Positions 17,078 through 25,034 of a DNA stretch of 64,000 bases are shown piece by piece. Below the pieces are notes generated by a model. It saw nothing but the letters and a program-made list of their open reading frames with translations, was not told the DNA's origin and searched no databases. The position numbers and the translations under genes are program-made. Source of the stretch: Lewinella sp. LCG006 (GTDB taxonomy: Bacteria; Bacteroidota; Bacteroidia; Chitinophagales; Saprospiraceae). Location: positions 1,727,501 through 1,791,500 of the forward strand of contig NZ_CP160680.1 in NCBI RefSeq assembly GCF_040784935.1. Direction: 5' to 3'. Numbering within the stretch: position 1 is the first letter of the stretch; each line of letters begins with the position of its first letter.

Positions 17078-17094
17078 ACTTTGAAAAACAAAGT
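17078..17094 (+). promoter_or_regulatory. Inverted repeat ACTTTG-N5-CAAAGT, candidate operator 2
   Basis: Same 6-5-6 dyad as at 15937, followed by the same ACTTT and, after 8 bp, the ATG at 17103. The left half completes a perfect Bacteroidota -7 box TAACTTTG (17076-17083), with TTTG 16 bp upstream (17056-17059). A regulator bound here would block the promoter. Confidence 0.65.
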
Positions 17095-17102
17095 ACTTTC
17101 TA

Positions 17103-18557
17103 ATGAAAAAATCTTTCCTGATACTTTTACTTGCACTCTGGTGGCACCTGCTCACCTGGGAAGCCCAGTTGGGGTTGAATACGCTATTGTTCAGCGTATC
17201 CATTACCGCAGCTCTCGTCTGGATAAAGCCGCAAGCTTTTGCACGCACAGAAGTAAAATACCTCTTAGCGGCGTGGTGCACTGCTGGCTTTTGGGTCTTT
17301 TGGCACAATTCTATACTCAGTATAATGGTCTACTCCTTATTTGGTTTTGTGACACTGGGCTATCTGCAGGAAATAAAAGTACGCTTTTGGGTATTTGGCA
17401 TTGTTGAAAGTATTCGAGCCTTATTTGGTGGTTGGTGGATAAGTATTCGCCACCAGGGGGAAGAACTAGGGGATAAATACGCTTTTTTGCCTTCCTGGCG
17501 AAAGGTGCGTCTCTTGATCCTACCGGTCTTGATTGTGCTTCCTTTTTACCTTATTTACAGCAAAGCCAATACCGCTTTGGAGGCTTTTAATACGACCCTC
17601 CTCAACTGGGCAGACCGCCTGTTTCAGCTAGAACTCGACTGGTCTCGTGTTGTGGTCTTCTTGTTGGGCTGGGCACTGGTGGCTGCTTTCCTGGGGCGTC
17701 GAAACGGCATTGCCCCACTCCACCAATGGGTAGCCAACTGGACCTATCCTTTACACCGTAAACGACAAAGACTTTGGCCTGCTAAAACCATGGCCCTGAA
17801 GCAAGAATACCAAAGTGCCTTGCTCACCTTTACCGCCCTGAATGTTCTGCTGGGTATCATCAACCTCCTGGATATTGTCTTCGTTTGGTTTTCCCGCCAA
17901 GAACGTACGGCTAGTGAGCTGAGTGCTTATGTTCACGAGGGTACCTGGCTGCTTATTTTCTCCATCGTTTTAGCCATGATGGTGGTATTGGGCTTCTTCC
18001 GGGCCAACCTCAATTTCATTACCAACAATCAGCGCTTGCGCCTGCTGGCCTACGTGTGGCTGGGGCAGAATGCCTTCCTGGCGCTTTCAGTAGGCGTTCG
18101 GAATGGGCATTACATCCATCACTATGCCCTGGCACATGGCCGGGTTGTGGTGGTCTTCTTCCTGGCATTGGTTTTATTTGGTTTGTTTACGATGTACCTG
18201 AAAGTCAAAGGTCCGAAAACCATTTATTTCCTTCTACAAACCAACGCTACTGCGGTGATGGTCGCCCTACTCCTTGCATCCAGCTTCAATTGGGATCGTT
18301 TCATCACCAATTACAACTTAAAAAGGGAAAACCCCGATCTGTACCTGCTGGTGCAGGGTTTGGGCAACAACCTAACGCCATTGCTCCAAGCTGCCGAGGG
18401 AAATACCATGCTGGCAGATCAATTGCAAGCTTATGACCTCAGCAAACGGGGAGACCGCTTGGCGAGAAAGTGGGAAAAAACCGATTGGCGCAGTTGGAAC
18501 TGGAGCGAATACCGGCAGTACCAAGCCTGGCAAAAATATCTAAAAACGATCAAATAA
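17103..18557 (+). CDS. DUF4153/DUF4173-like multi-span membrane protein
   Basis: Integral membrane protein of 484 residues with about ten to twelve hydrophobic helices and a soluble C-terminal tail (about 425-484). The arrangement and the neighbouring winged-helix regulator match the DUF4153/DUF4173 group of uncharacterised Bacteroidota membrane proteins. That family call is from memory of the pattern and is moderate. Residues such as VRNGHYIHHYALAHGRV between helices are typical of that group. It starts 8 bp behind candidate operator 2, and the Coq4-like gene follows after 12 bp, so both are likely controlled by the upstream regulator. Confidence 0.75.
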   Translation: MKKSFLILLLALWWHLLTWEAQLGLNTLLFSVSITAALVWIKPQAFARTEVKYLLAAWCTAGFWVFWHNSILSIMVYSLFGFVTLGYLQEIKVRFWVFGIVESIRALFGGWWISIRHQGEELGDKYAFLPSWRKVRLLILPVLIVLPFYLIYSKANTALEAFNTTLLNWADRLFQLELDWSRVVVFLLGWALVAAFLGRRNGIAPLHQWVANWTYPLHRKRQRLWPAKTMALKQEYQSALLTFTALNVLLGIINLLDIVFVWFSRQERTASELSAYVHEGTWLLIFSIVLAMMVVLGFFRANLNFITNNQRLRLLAYVWLGQNAFLALSVGVRNGHYIHHYALAHGRVVVVFFLALVLFGLFTMYLKVKGPKTIYFLLQTNATAVMVALLLASSFNWDRFITNYNLKRENPDLYLLVQGLGNNLTPLLQAAEGNTMLADQLQAYDLSKRGDRLARKWEKTDWRSWNWSEYRQYQAWQKYLKTIK

Positions 18558-18569
18558 AAATCAAAGGAT

Positions 18570-19091
18570 ATGACTACCCTCTCTGTACGGCTTCCGCTTC
18601 ATGGGCTTCGAAGTCAGTTTCTCCATTTCATGTACGAAAAAACGTTCCCGCTCTACGCTCGGATATCCACTCGGCCCCGGCCTCAGTGGCAGCTTAATCG
18701 CGATGACCTCTTACAGCTTCCACCGGGTAGCCTAGGCCAGCGGGTAGGGCAATTTCTGGGCGGTAATCAACTTCAGCTGATTCCCGGTTTTGAAAACCAC
18801 GATGTATTCCACGTGCTGCTGGAATATGGTCTCAGCGCTCCCGAAGAAGTAGTACTACAATGGTGCCTGCTCGGCAATGGCAAAAGGAGTGTTTACGCCT
18901 TTTTAGCTGCTTTTACGGGTGCCGTTTTCTTTCCCGAATACTGGGGCCGATTTCGGCAGGCTTTTCGCAGAGGCCGAGAATTACGCACCTTTCACCATTG
19001 GTATTACGAATATCTACTCCGGGAAAACCTTGCTGATTTACAGCACTTCCTAGCGGGTGGGGAGCTGCGGAAAGAATGTACTGTTTACTGA
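18570..19091 (+). CDS. Coq4-family protein
   Basis: Protein of 173 residues with the COQ4 metal-binding signature HDxxHx(11)E, seen as HDVFHVLLEYGLSAPEE at about 77-93. In eukaryotes Coq4 organises ubiquinone synthesis and takes part in C1 decarboxylation. The role of bacterial homologues in menaquinone-using Bacteroidota is not known. It lies 12 bp behind the DUF4173-like gene with AAAGGAT before the ATG. I see no signal peptide or membrane helix. Confidence 0.75.
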   Translation: MTTLSVRLPLHGLRSQFLHFMYEKTFPLYARISTRPRPQWQLNRDDLLQLPPGSLGQRVGQFLGGNQLQLIPGFENHDVFHVLLEYGLSAPEEVVLQWCLLGNGKRSVYAFLAAFTGAVFFPEYWGRFRQAFRRGRELRTFHHWYYEYLLRENLADLQHFLAGGELRKECTVY

Positions 19092-19093
19092 GT

Positions 19094-19160
19094 TGGTGCT
19101 CTCCCGACCTTTGGTCGGGATCACGAGGGTGTTCGTTCCGAAATATCGGAACGAACACTG
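19094..19160. repeat. Double-hairpin element (GTCGGGATC family)
   Basis: Two adjacent perfect stems: CCCGACC/GGTCGGG (19103-19119), and a 13 bp stem GTGTTCGTTCCGA/TCGGAACGAACAC (19129-19158) with loop AATA. It lies immediately behind the Coq4-like stop codon. Related pieces occur at about 15736-15825 and 31553-31583. Confidence 0.75.
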
Positions 19161-19216
19161 CAAAGACTTAAGCTTCAACAAAAACTCCTATTGATCATCA
19201 ACAAATCACTTACCCA

Positions 19217-19909
19217 ATGAAATCATTCCTGCATTCCTTTTTTCAAAAAGAACGCGCGCTCTTGTTTTTAAGCTTGTTGGCTTCGGGCCTGGTCTTTTTC
19301 AGGATATTCTGCTTACAGGAAACGTCGATTGATGGTTATTCAGGTCTACTATCCTGGCCACGGCTCCGATTTCTTTTCCTTGGCTGGAACCTGCTGCTGG
19401 CCTGGATTCCGCTGGGACTAGTATACCTTCTGCCGAAGCTCCCCAAAAAACGATGGCTACAGGGTGGCATACTAACCCTTTGGTTATTGTTCTTCCCCAA
19501 CGCTCCTTATTTGATGACCGATTTGATTCACCTAAGCGAACGGCCTGGTATCCCTTTGTGGTTTGACGCTTTGTTGCTGTTTACTTTTGCCTACTTGGGA
19601 CTGATTTTAGGGGTGCGCGCACTGGAGGGTTTGCGTGGCTACTTACGCCAGCAATATTCCGGGAGTTGGGCCCATGGATTCACCTTTGTAACCCTGCTGC
19701 TTAGTGGGCTGGGCATCTACCTGGGCCGCGTGCTACGCTGGAACAGTTGGGATGCCTTACTTCGCCCAAGAGGGCCTATTCTGGATGCCTTGGCCCTGGT
19801 ACACTCACCTTTCCAAAATGGGGAAGCGTGGTTGATGATTTTCCTTTTCACCCTCGTTTTTAGTACCATTTTCTGGAGTCAAAGTGGGCAGATTCGCAAT
19901 GCGCCATGA
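19217..19909 (+). CDS. DUF1361 domain membrane protein
   Basis: Protein of 230 residues with six to seven transmembrane helices. The family landmarks LFLGWNLLLAWIPLG (about 52-66), WLLFFPNAPYLMTDLIHL (about 93-110) and YLGRVLRWNSWD (about 172-183) are all present, so the DUF1361 call is good. Function is unknown. It may belong to the preceding transcription unit, although a hairpin element of about 65 bp separates them. Confidence 0.85.
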   Translation: MKSFLHSFFQKERALLFLSLLASGLVFFRIFCLQETSIDGYSGLLSWPRLRFLFLGWNLLLAWIPLGLVYLLPKLPKKRWLQGGILTLWLLFFPNAPYLMTDLIHLSERPGIPLWFDALLLFTFAYLGLILGVRALEGLRGYLRQQYSGSWAHGFTFVTLLLSGLGIYLGRVLRWNSWDALLRPRGPILDALALVHSPFQNGEAWLMIFLFTLVFSTIFWSQSGQIRNAP

Positions 19910-20165
19910 TGTAATGGTCTGTTCTTTGCTTTTGAGATAGCCGTCCGCAAGATCCTGCTCTTACGGCGAAGGCAGCCCTCCTCCGACCCTCCGGGCCACC
20001 TCCTCCAAAGGAGGACAGGGTGGGTTACTAAGTAGTGTTATCGTGTTTGCGGCTAGTACACTAGGCGATAGTGTAATTCTGAAGAAGCCACTTATTATCG
20101 GTGCCCGCAGAAAATTACAGCTGGTTATTACGTAGCTACATTTCGACTGCTTTTATCCACCTATG

Positions 20166-20197
20166 ATAAAAAAGCCCCGAAATTGCGTTCGGGGCTT
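20166..20197 (-). terminator. Rho-independent terminator of the acyl-CoA dehydrogenase gene
   Basis: Stem AAGCCCCGAA/TTCGGGGCTT (20172-20181 with 20188-20197, 6-base loop). On the minus strand it is followed by TTTTTT. It lies about 200 bp behind the stop codon, beyond the palindromic element. Confidence 0.8.
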
Positions 20198-20230
20198 CTC
20201 TTAAAGCGACTATTTGACCTAAAGTCTATT

Positions 20231-20390
20231 AGAGTTGTTCTGCTGGGACAAGTTTTGCTGCAAGCGAAAAATTTTATCCTGAGCTGCGTTAGATTTTTCG
20301 CCGAATTGCCCGCATTCGGCTGCAAAATCTGCCTTGCCCAGAAGAAAATTTTAGCGCTTTCGCTAAAACAGCCCCCAGCAGAACAACTCT
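20231..20390. repeat. 160 bp palindromic element behind acyl-CoA dehydrogenase gene
   Basis: Terminal arms AGAGTTGTTCTGCTGGG and CCCAGCAGAACAACTCT pair perfectly over 17 bp. The pairing continues imperfectly inward for about 50 bp per arm, around AAAATTTTA/TAAAATTTT and AGCGAAAGCGCT-like blocks. The right end is 5 bp from the stop codon of the minus-strand acyl-CoA dehydrogenase gene. Confidence 0.85.
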
Positions 20391-20395
20391 ATTTC

Positions 20396-22198
20396 TTAAA
20401 AAGCGTATTGATTGGCAGCAATCAAGGTGTCGGCAATCCGACGACGCTCTTGCTTAACGTTTACGGGCGGGTACTTTGTAAACCGCTTGATCCCCATCAA
20501 GAAGGTACGGAGTAGATCGCCTTCTGCGAAAGAAGCTACCGCGTCGGAGGCTTCCTTGTTGATGCGAGCGGTGGCATCGTGGATCAACACCTTTAAGATC
20601 GCGTCATATACTTCCTGCGCCTGGGGCTTATCGTCCATGTCTGCCAACTTTTGAACACGCAGCAAGGTACTTTCTGTCTGAAAAACATCAATCAGAATAT
20701 TGGCCAGGTTCATTACAATTTCCTGCTCCGTCTTAAGGTTCAGTTGGCCTTCCATTTGCATTTTTCCTGCGGCACCGGCTACCATCAGGAGGATTTTTTT
20801 AAACTCAGCTACGGCTTTTATTTCTTGGCCGTAAGGACCTTCTGGTTGTTCCAAGGAAGGCATACTTGCCAGTTCCTTCTGCACCGCCCAGGCAGGGCCT
20901 ACCATATCAAAAGCACCAGCGATTCCCCGACGGAAAAACATATCCACCGAAAGGAGGCGGTTGATCTCGTTGGTTCCCTCGTAAATGCGGTTGATACGGC
21001 TATCGCGGTAAGCACGGGCCGCAGTTCCTTCTTCAGAATAACCCATACCACCGTGAATCTGCAGATTTTCATCCACGATATAATCCAAAGCCTCCGAGCC
21101 AATCACTTTGAGTAAAGCACACTCGATGGCATACTCTTCAGCAGCCTGCAATTTGGCTTGCCCAAAACCTACGCCTTGTTTTTTGAGGTTTTCGTTCCAG
21201 TCTTGCATCAACTGACTAGTACGGTAAAGCGCGCTTTCACTGGCAAACACCCGAATGGTCTGCTCTGCCAATTTGTATTTTATCGCACCAAAGTTGGCAA
21301 TCGGCTGCTTGAACTGGTGGCGCTCATTGGCGTAGCGAACAGAGATCGTGATACATTCTTTAGCTCCACCGTTGCTCAAGGCATTCAACTTGAAGCGCCC
21401 GGTATTCAGGGCATTAAATGCAATGAGGTGACCTTTACCAATCTCTCCCAACACATTGCCAACAGGTACCTTCACATCTTCGAAAAACACCTGTCGGGTA
21501 GAGGAACCTTTGATCCCCAGCTTGGCTTCTTCGGCGCCTAAAGAGAGTCCTTCACTTTTCCGAGGAACAATGAAGCCCGTAAATTTATCACCATCGATCT
21601 GCGCAAATACGATGAAGAGATCCGCAAATCCTGCGTTTGAAATCCACATCTTCTGCCCATTCAAAACGTAGTGTTGACCATCTGGGGTAAGGTCTGCCCG
21701 GGTCTTGGCGGCCAGCGCGTCAGAACCAGAGCCTGGCTCGGTCAAACAGTAAGCTGCTTTCAGCTCACCCGTAATCAAGCGAGGTAAAAAAGCTTCTTTT
21801 TGTTGATCTGTACCGAAATACAGGATTGGTAACATTCCAATTCCCGTGTGCGCGGCGTAAGAAACGGTAAATGCGCCAGAGGGGCCCATCGCATCGCAAA
21901 TAAGGGTGTTGGTATTGGTATCCAACTCCATCCCTCCATATTCTTCGGGCATGTGCGTCCCCAGGAGTCCCAATTCTGCTACAGCATCCAATAACTTGGC
22001 AGCAATATTGTCTTCCTGTTTTTCGATCTTTTCCGTATTGGGAAAGATTTGCGTTTCGATAAAATCGCGCACCATGTCGCGGATCATCCGCTGTTCTTCG
22101 TTGAATTCTTCGGGGATGAAAATTTCTTCCGGGCGGGTATCCCTTACCAGGAACTCTCCACCACGTAGTGTTTTTTCGGAGGTTGCTACTTCAGCCAT
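20396..22198 (-). CDS. Acyl-CoA dehydrogenase (VLCAD-like, long C-terminal extension)
   Basis: FAD-dependent acyl-CoA dehydrogenase of 600 residues for the first step of fatty-acid beta-oxidation. The core (about 30-420) shows AAYCLTEPGSGSD (148-160), WISNAG (185-190), QIHGGMGYSEEG (380-391) and the catalytic glutamate Glu407 in RIYEGTNEINR. The extra 180-residue C-terminal domain is typical of the very-long-chain/ACAD9 branch and of Bacteroidota homologues. No thiolase or hydratase gene is adjacent, so it stands alone. The ATG at 22198 is the natural start. Confidence 0.95.
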   Translation of the reverse strand: MAEVATSEKTLRGGEFLVRDTRPEEIFIPEEFNEEQRMIRDMVRDFIETQIFPNTEKIEKQEDNIAAKLLDAVAELGLLGTHMPEEYGGMELDTNTNTLICDAMGPSGAFTVSYAAHTGIGMLPILYFGTDQQKEAFLPRLITGELKAAYCLTEPGSGSDALAAKTRADLTPDGQHYVLNGQKMWISNAGFADLFIVFAQIDGDKFTGFIVPRKSEGLSLGAEEAKLGIKGSSTRQVFFEDVKVPVGNVLGEIGKGHLIAFNALNTGRFKLNALSNGGAKECITISVRYANERHQFKQPIANFGAIKYKLAEQTIRVFASESALYRTSQLMQDWNENLKKQGVGFGQAKLQAAEEYAIECALLKVIGSEALDYIVDENLQIHGGMGYSEEGTAARAYRDSRINRIYEGTNEINRLLSVDMFFRRGIAGAFDMVGPAWAVQKELASMPSLEQPEGPYGQEIKAVAEFKKILLMVAGAAGKMQMEGQLNLKTEQEIVMNLANILIDVFQTESTLLRVQKLADMDDKPQAQEVYDAILKVLIHDATARINKEASDAVASFAEGDLLRTFLMGIKRFTKYPPVNVKQERRRIADTLIAANQYAF

Positions 22199-22338
22199 TG
22201 GTCAATTTTGTTTAGTCGTTTCAAGCAAAAAGAAATGGATTTTCACCAAAAAAGCGCCTTTTAGCGAAAATTCGCTACAAACTTAACGACTTTACCGTAC
22301 AATGCAAAGGCCAAATTGTTGATTTTTGCGAAAATTCG

Positions 22339-23310
22339 CTAATTAACCGTACGCGCCAATCTAAAGCCGGTATTAAAATTGCCCCGTCCGGGAGACTTTT
22401 CCTGCCGATAGGCACAGCGTACTTCTGGCTGAAGGTTGCGCCAGGAGCCTCCTCTCACGATTCGGTACCCACCAATGTTAGATCCGCGGGGGTCTTCCTT
22501 GGGCGAATCTTTATAATAATCTTCATCAAAATAATCCCAACACCATTCCCATACATTGCCGCTCATATCATAAACGCCCAGCTCATTGGGCAAGAACTGC
22601 CCCACTGGTGCAGTGTGAGCGTAGCCATCATCACGCGGCGTGGTTTTCCACCGAAAACTACAATTGGCATCACAAAAGTTGGCGTAATCATCAAGTAGGT
22701 GCTCGGAAGAGGTGCCTGCGTAGCGCTCGCTGGCACGAATAGTGCGTCGGGTTGTTTTTTCCGAGCTATTGCTCCAGCTGGCTGCATATTCCCATTCTGC
22801 CTCGGTAGGGAGGCGATAACCATTTGCTTGCCAATCGGCATAAAAGACCTTCTCATCCGAACCATCAAAGGCTTTTTCAATTTCTACCCGGTACACTTTG
22901 GTGTAACCTTCTTGCTCACTCCGCCAATTGCAGTAGGCCACGGCATCATACCAACTCACATTGATCACTGGCATTTGATCGCGCCCCCAACGTTCGTCTC
23001 GGGGTAGTGGACGACTTGTGGACGAACAAAAGCGATCGTATTCCGCAAAGGTGAGTTCATATTTACCGATTTCAAATGTACTTATGGTCACCATGTGCGC
23101 TGGCTTTTCATTGAGGCCACCATCACCAAAATTGTCGCCCATGCGAAAGGTACCACCGGGTACGGTAATCATCTCCGTCACCAACAATTCCCCCGCATCG
23201 ACCGCTACATCGGACAGCTTAGCGGTTTCAAAAACAGGGCTCAAAGAAAGGAAGCTTAGCGCAAAAGCGGTAAAAAAGAAGAGGGGGACATAACTACATA
23301 GGGTTTTCAT
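22339..23310 (-). CDS. SUMF1/FGE-sulfatase-domain secreted protein
   Basis: Exported protein of 323 residues when started at the ATG at 23310, giving the signal peptide MKTLCSYVPLFFFTAFALSF. An earlier in-frame start only adds a charged leader. The SUMF1-type C-type-lectin fold is evident: VPGGTFRMGDN, KYELTFAEYDRFC, VSWYDAVAYCNW, YRLPTEAEWEYA, GNVWEWCWD, and RGGSW...CAYR...GFRLA at the end. The cysteine pair of true formylglycine-generating enzymes is incomplete near RGGSWRNLQPEVRC (only one Cys), so sulfatase activation is unlikely. No lipobox is present, unlike GldK/GldJ. Function unknown; possibly a structural or binding protein. Confidence 0.85.
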   Translation of the reverse strand: MKTLCSYVPLFFFTAFALSFLSLSPVFETAKLSDVAVDAGELLVTEMITVPGGTFRMGDNFGDGGLNEKPAHMVTISTFEIGKYELTFAEYDRFCSSTSRPLPRDERWGRDQMPVINVSWYDAVAYCNWRSEQEGYTKVYRVEIEKAFDGSDEKVFYADWQANGYRLPTEAEWEYAASWSNSSEKTTRRTIRASERYAGTSSEHLLDDYANFCDANCSFRWKTTPRDDGYAHTAPVGQFLPNELGVYDMSGNVWEWCWDYFDEDYYKDSPKEDPRGSNIGGYRIVRGGSWRNLQPEVRCAYRQEKSPGRGNFNTGFRLARTVN

Positions 23311-23367
23311 ACCGTGCTTTTTGTTTGGAAGATAAGTTTTTTTAGTAAAATGAGCGCGCATCTAATC

Positions 23368-23399
23368 TTTGACAAACTCATAATTATGGGGTATTTTTA
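23368..23399 (+). promoter_or_regulatory. Probable promoter of the P450 gene
   Basis: TTTG at 23368-23371 and TATTTTTA at 23392-23399 (one mismatch to TAnnTTTG), spaced 20 bp, 9 bp before the ATG. Confidence 0.4.
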
Positions 23400-23407
23400 C
23401 TATCAAA

Positions 23408-24745
23408 ATGGCCAGCATACCCGTTATCCCTCGCGCTGTTTCTCTGCCCACGACGCTCAGTTTTGCTCATGACCCCATTGCCGGTTTACAAGCCTATAGC
23501 GAACGCTACGGAAACACCTTTTATCTCTACATTGGTGGTGTTTCCAAGTCCTTGATCACCATTGATCCTGAAGTGGCGCAACATGTGCTTCAAAAACAGC
23601 ATCGTCGTTACGAAAAATCACCGATCCAGACCGATGTACTTTCCAAATATGTAGGGCGGGGTTTACTCACCAATACCGGTAGCTCCTGGCTCCGGCAACG
23701 TCGCCTGATTCAACCTGGCTTCCATCGTGATCGGCTGGCAGCATTAACCAAGATCATGCAGGGGGTGATTGACCAAGAGCTGGATCTACTTAGCCAACGT
23801 AGCAATGACCAAGCGGTGGATGTATACGAAGAAATGCTACGGATTACCTTCCGGATTGTGGGGAGAGCTATCTTTAGCGAAGATGTGGTGGAGGAAGAAT
23901 TGGATCAATTAGGAGACAAGATTACCCAAATTCAGGAATACGTGATCAAAGAAGTACGCCTCCCCTTCCTGCGTTGGTGGTATATCCTGTCGGGTATGCG
24001 AGACCGCAACCTCGGCCTTTCCCGCGACATTCTCGATATGCAGCGGAAGTTTATCCGCCGTCGGGAAGAAAGTGGCGCCACCCGTGATGATCTTTTGCAA
24101 ATGCTCCTCGACGCTCGCTACGAAGATACCGGCCTACCCATGGAGGAACAACAACTCGTGGAAGAAACGGGTATTCTCTTTGTAGCTGGCCACGAAACTT
24201 CGGCCAATGCACTGGCCTGGACGCTTTATCTGCTGGCTAAGCATCCCGAAATACAAGAGCAAGTACGACAAGAACTGAAAGAAACAGCACCCGATCGATC
24301 GCCAGCCTTCACCGACCTTAGGTCTTTGCCGATCTTAACGAACGTTATCCAGGAGGCGATGCGACTGTATCCTCCCGCCTGGATCACCGATCGGGTAGCC
24401 CTTGAGGACGACGAAATCGGTGGTGCCAAAATCCCCAAAGGCACGGTCATCATTCCTTTCATTTACGGTATTCATCACTCCACCCAGTTTTGGGACGACC
24501 CTGAAGTTTTTCGCCCTGCGCGCTTTCAAAACAACCCTTCACCTTATACTTATTTCCCCTTTGGTGGAGGTCCTCGCCTCTGTATTGGCAATAATTTTGC
24601 GATGATGGAAATGCAGTTGGTGATTGCTGCCTGGCTAAGGCGGTTTTCTTTCCAATTAATTCCTGATCAAGGGGTTAAGGCTAAAGCCTTGATTACTTTG
24701 CGCCCAGCGAATGGAATTAAGATGTATCTACAAGAGAATAAATAA
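23408..24745 (+). CDS. Cytochrome P450
   Basis: Soluble bacterial P450 of 445 residues. The I-helix oxygen-activation motif is AGHETS (260-265), the K-helix ExxR is EAMR (316-319), and the heme-binding loop is FGGGPRLCIG (385-394) with the axial Cys392. Overall length and motifs resemble the class of bacterial P450s near CYP102/fatty-acid hydroxylases, but the substrate cannot be deduced. No ferredoxin or reductase gene is adjacent, so electron partners must be elsewhere. The gene is monocistronic with a terminator hairpin about 190 bp downstream. Confidence 0.95.
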   Translation: MASIPVIPRAVSLPTTLSFAHDPIAGLQAYSERYGNTFYLYIGGVSKSLITIDPEVAQHVLQKQHRRYEKSPIQTDVLSKYVGRGLLTNTGSSWLRQRRLIQPGFHRDRLAALTKIMQGVIDQELDLLSQRSNDQAVDVYEEMLRITFRIVGRAIFSEDVVEEELDQLGDKITQIQEYVIKEVRLPFLRWWYILSGMRDRNLGLSRDILDMQRKFIRRREESGATRDDLLQMLLDARYEDTGLPMEEQQLVEETGILFVAGHETSANALAWTLYLLAKHPEIQEQVRQELKETAPDRSPAFTDLRSLPILTNVIQEAMRLYPPAWITDRVALEDDEIGGAKIPKGTVIIPFIYGIHHSTQFWDDPEVFRPARFQNNPSPYTYFPFGGGPRLCIGNNFAMMEMQLVIAAWLRRFSFQLIPDQGVKAKALITLRPANGIKMYLQENK

Positions 24746-24933
24746 TTTACAATGTGTTAACACTCAGCGATGTAAAAATTTTCTGCTTGCTCAATAAAAA
24801 AATAGTAGTTGAAAATTTTGGGATTCTCCTGAAAACGTGTTTTTTTTGTTGCGGTTTCGTTAATCACGGAATCCTCTAACACGAAGAATATTCATTCAAA
24901 GATAGTTTTCATTTGGTTTTTTGGGGTTATTAG

Positions 24934-24966
24934 GAGGCAATCGGAACGGTTGCCTCATTTTTTTTG
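24934..24966 (+). terminator. Rho-independent terminator behind the P450 gene
   Basis: Stem GAGGCAA/TTGCCTC (24934-24940 with 24950-24956) followed by a long T-run. It sits upstream of the rsgA start and argues against any rsgA start before it. Confidence 0.85.
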
Positions 24967-25034
24967 TTAAACCCTTATATTGCGCAAAAATAAGCGGTGT
25001 CTTATATCTACTAAGAACTTTTATCTCCAACAAT

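Larger units (their letters stand above)
19910..20395. other. Intergenic region with terminator and palindromic element
   Basis: About 490 bp between convergent genes. The left half has a CCTCC-AAA-GGAGG dyad near 19990-20020 in a G/C-rich block of the kind repeated in such genomes. The right half holds the terminator at 20166-20197 and the 160 bp palindrome at 20231-20390. I see no gene. Confidence 0.65.

Noticed and set aside
22255-22340. Two copies of GCGAAAATTCGCTA as a regulatory site pair
   Set aside because: The motif is short, A/T-rich and similar to blocks in the palindromic elements; position relative to promoters is not consistent.
24921-25034. ATG at 24921 as the start of rsgA
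   Set aside because: It lies in front of a terminator hairpin, and the extra 38 residues are outside the family alignment.
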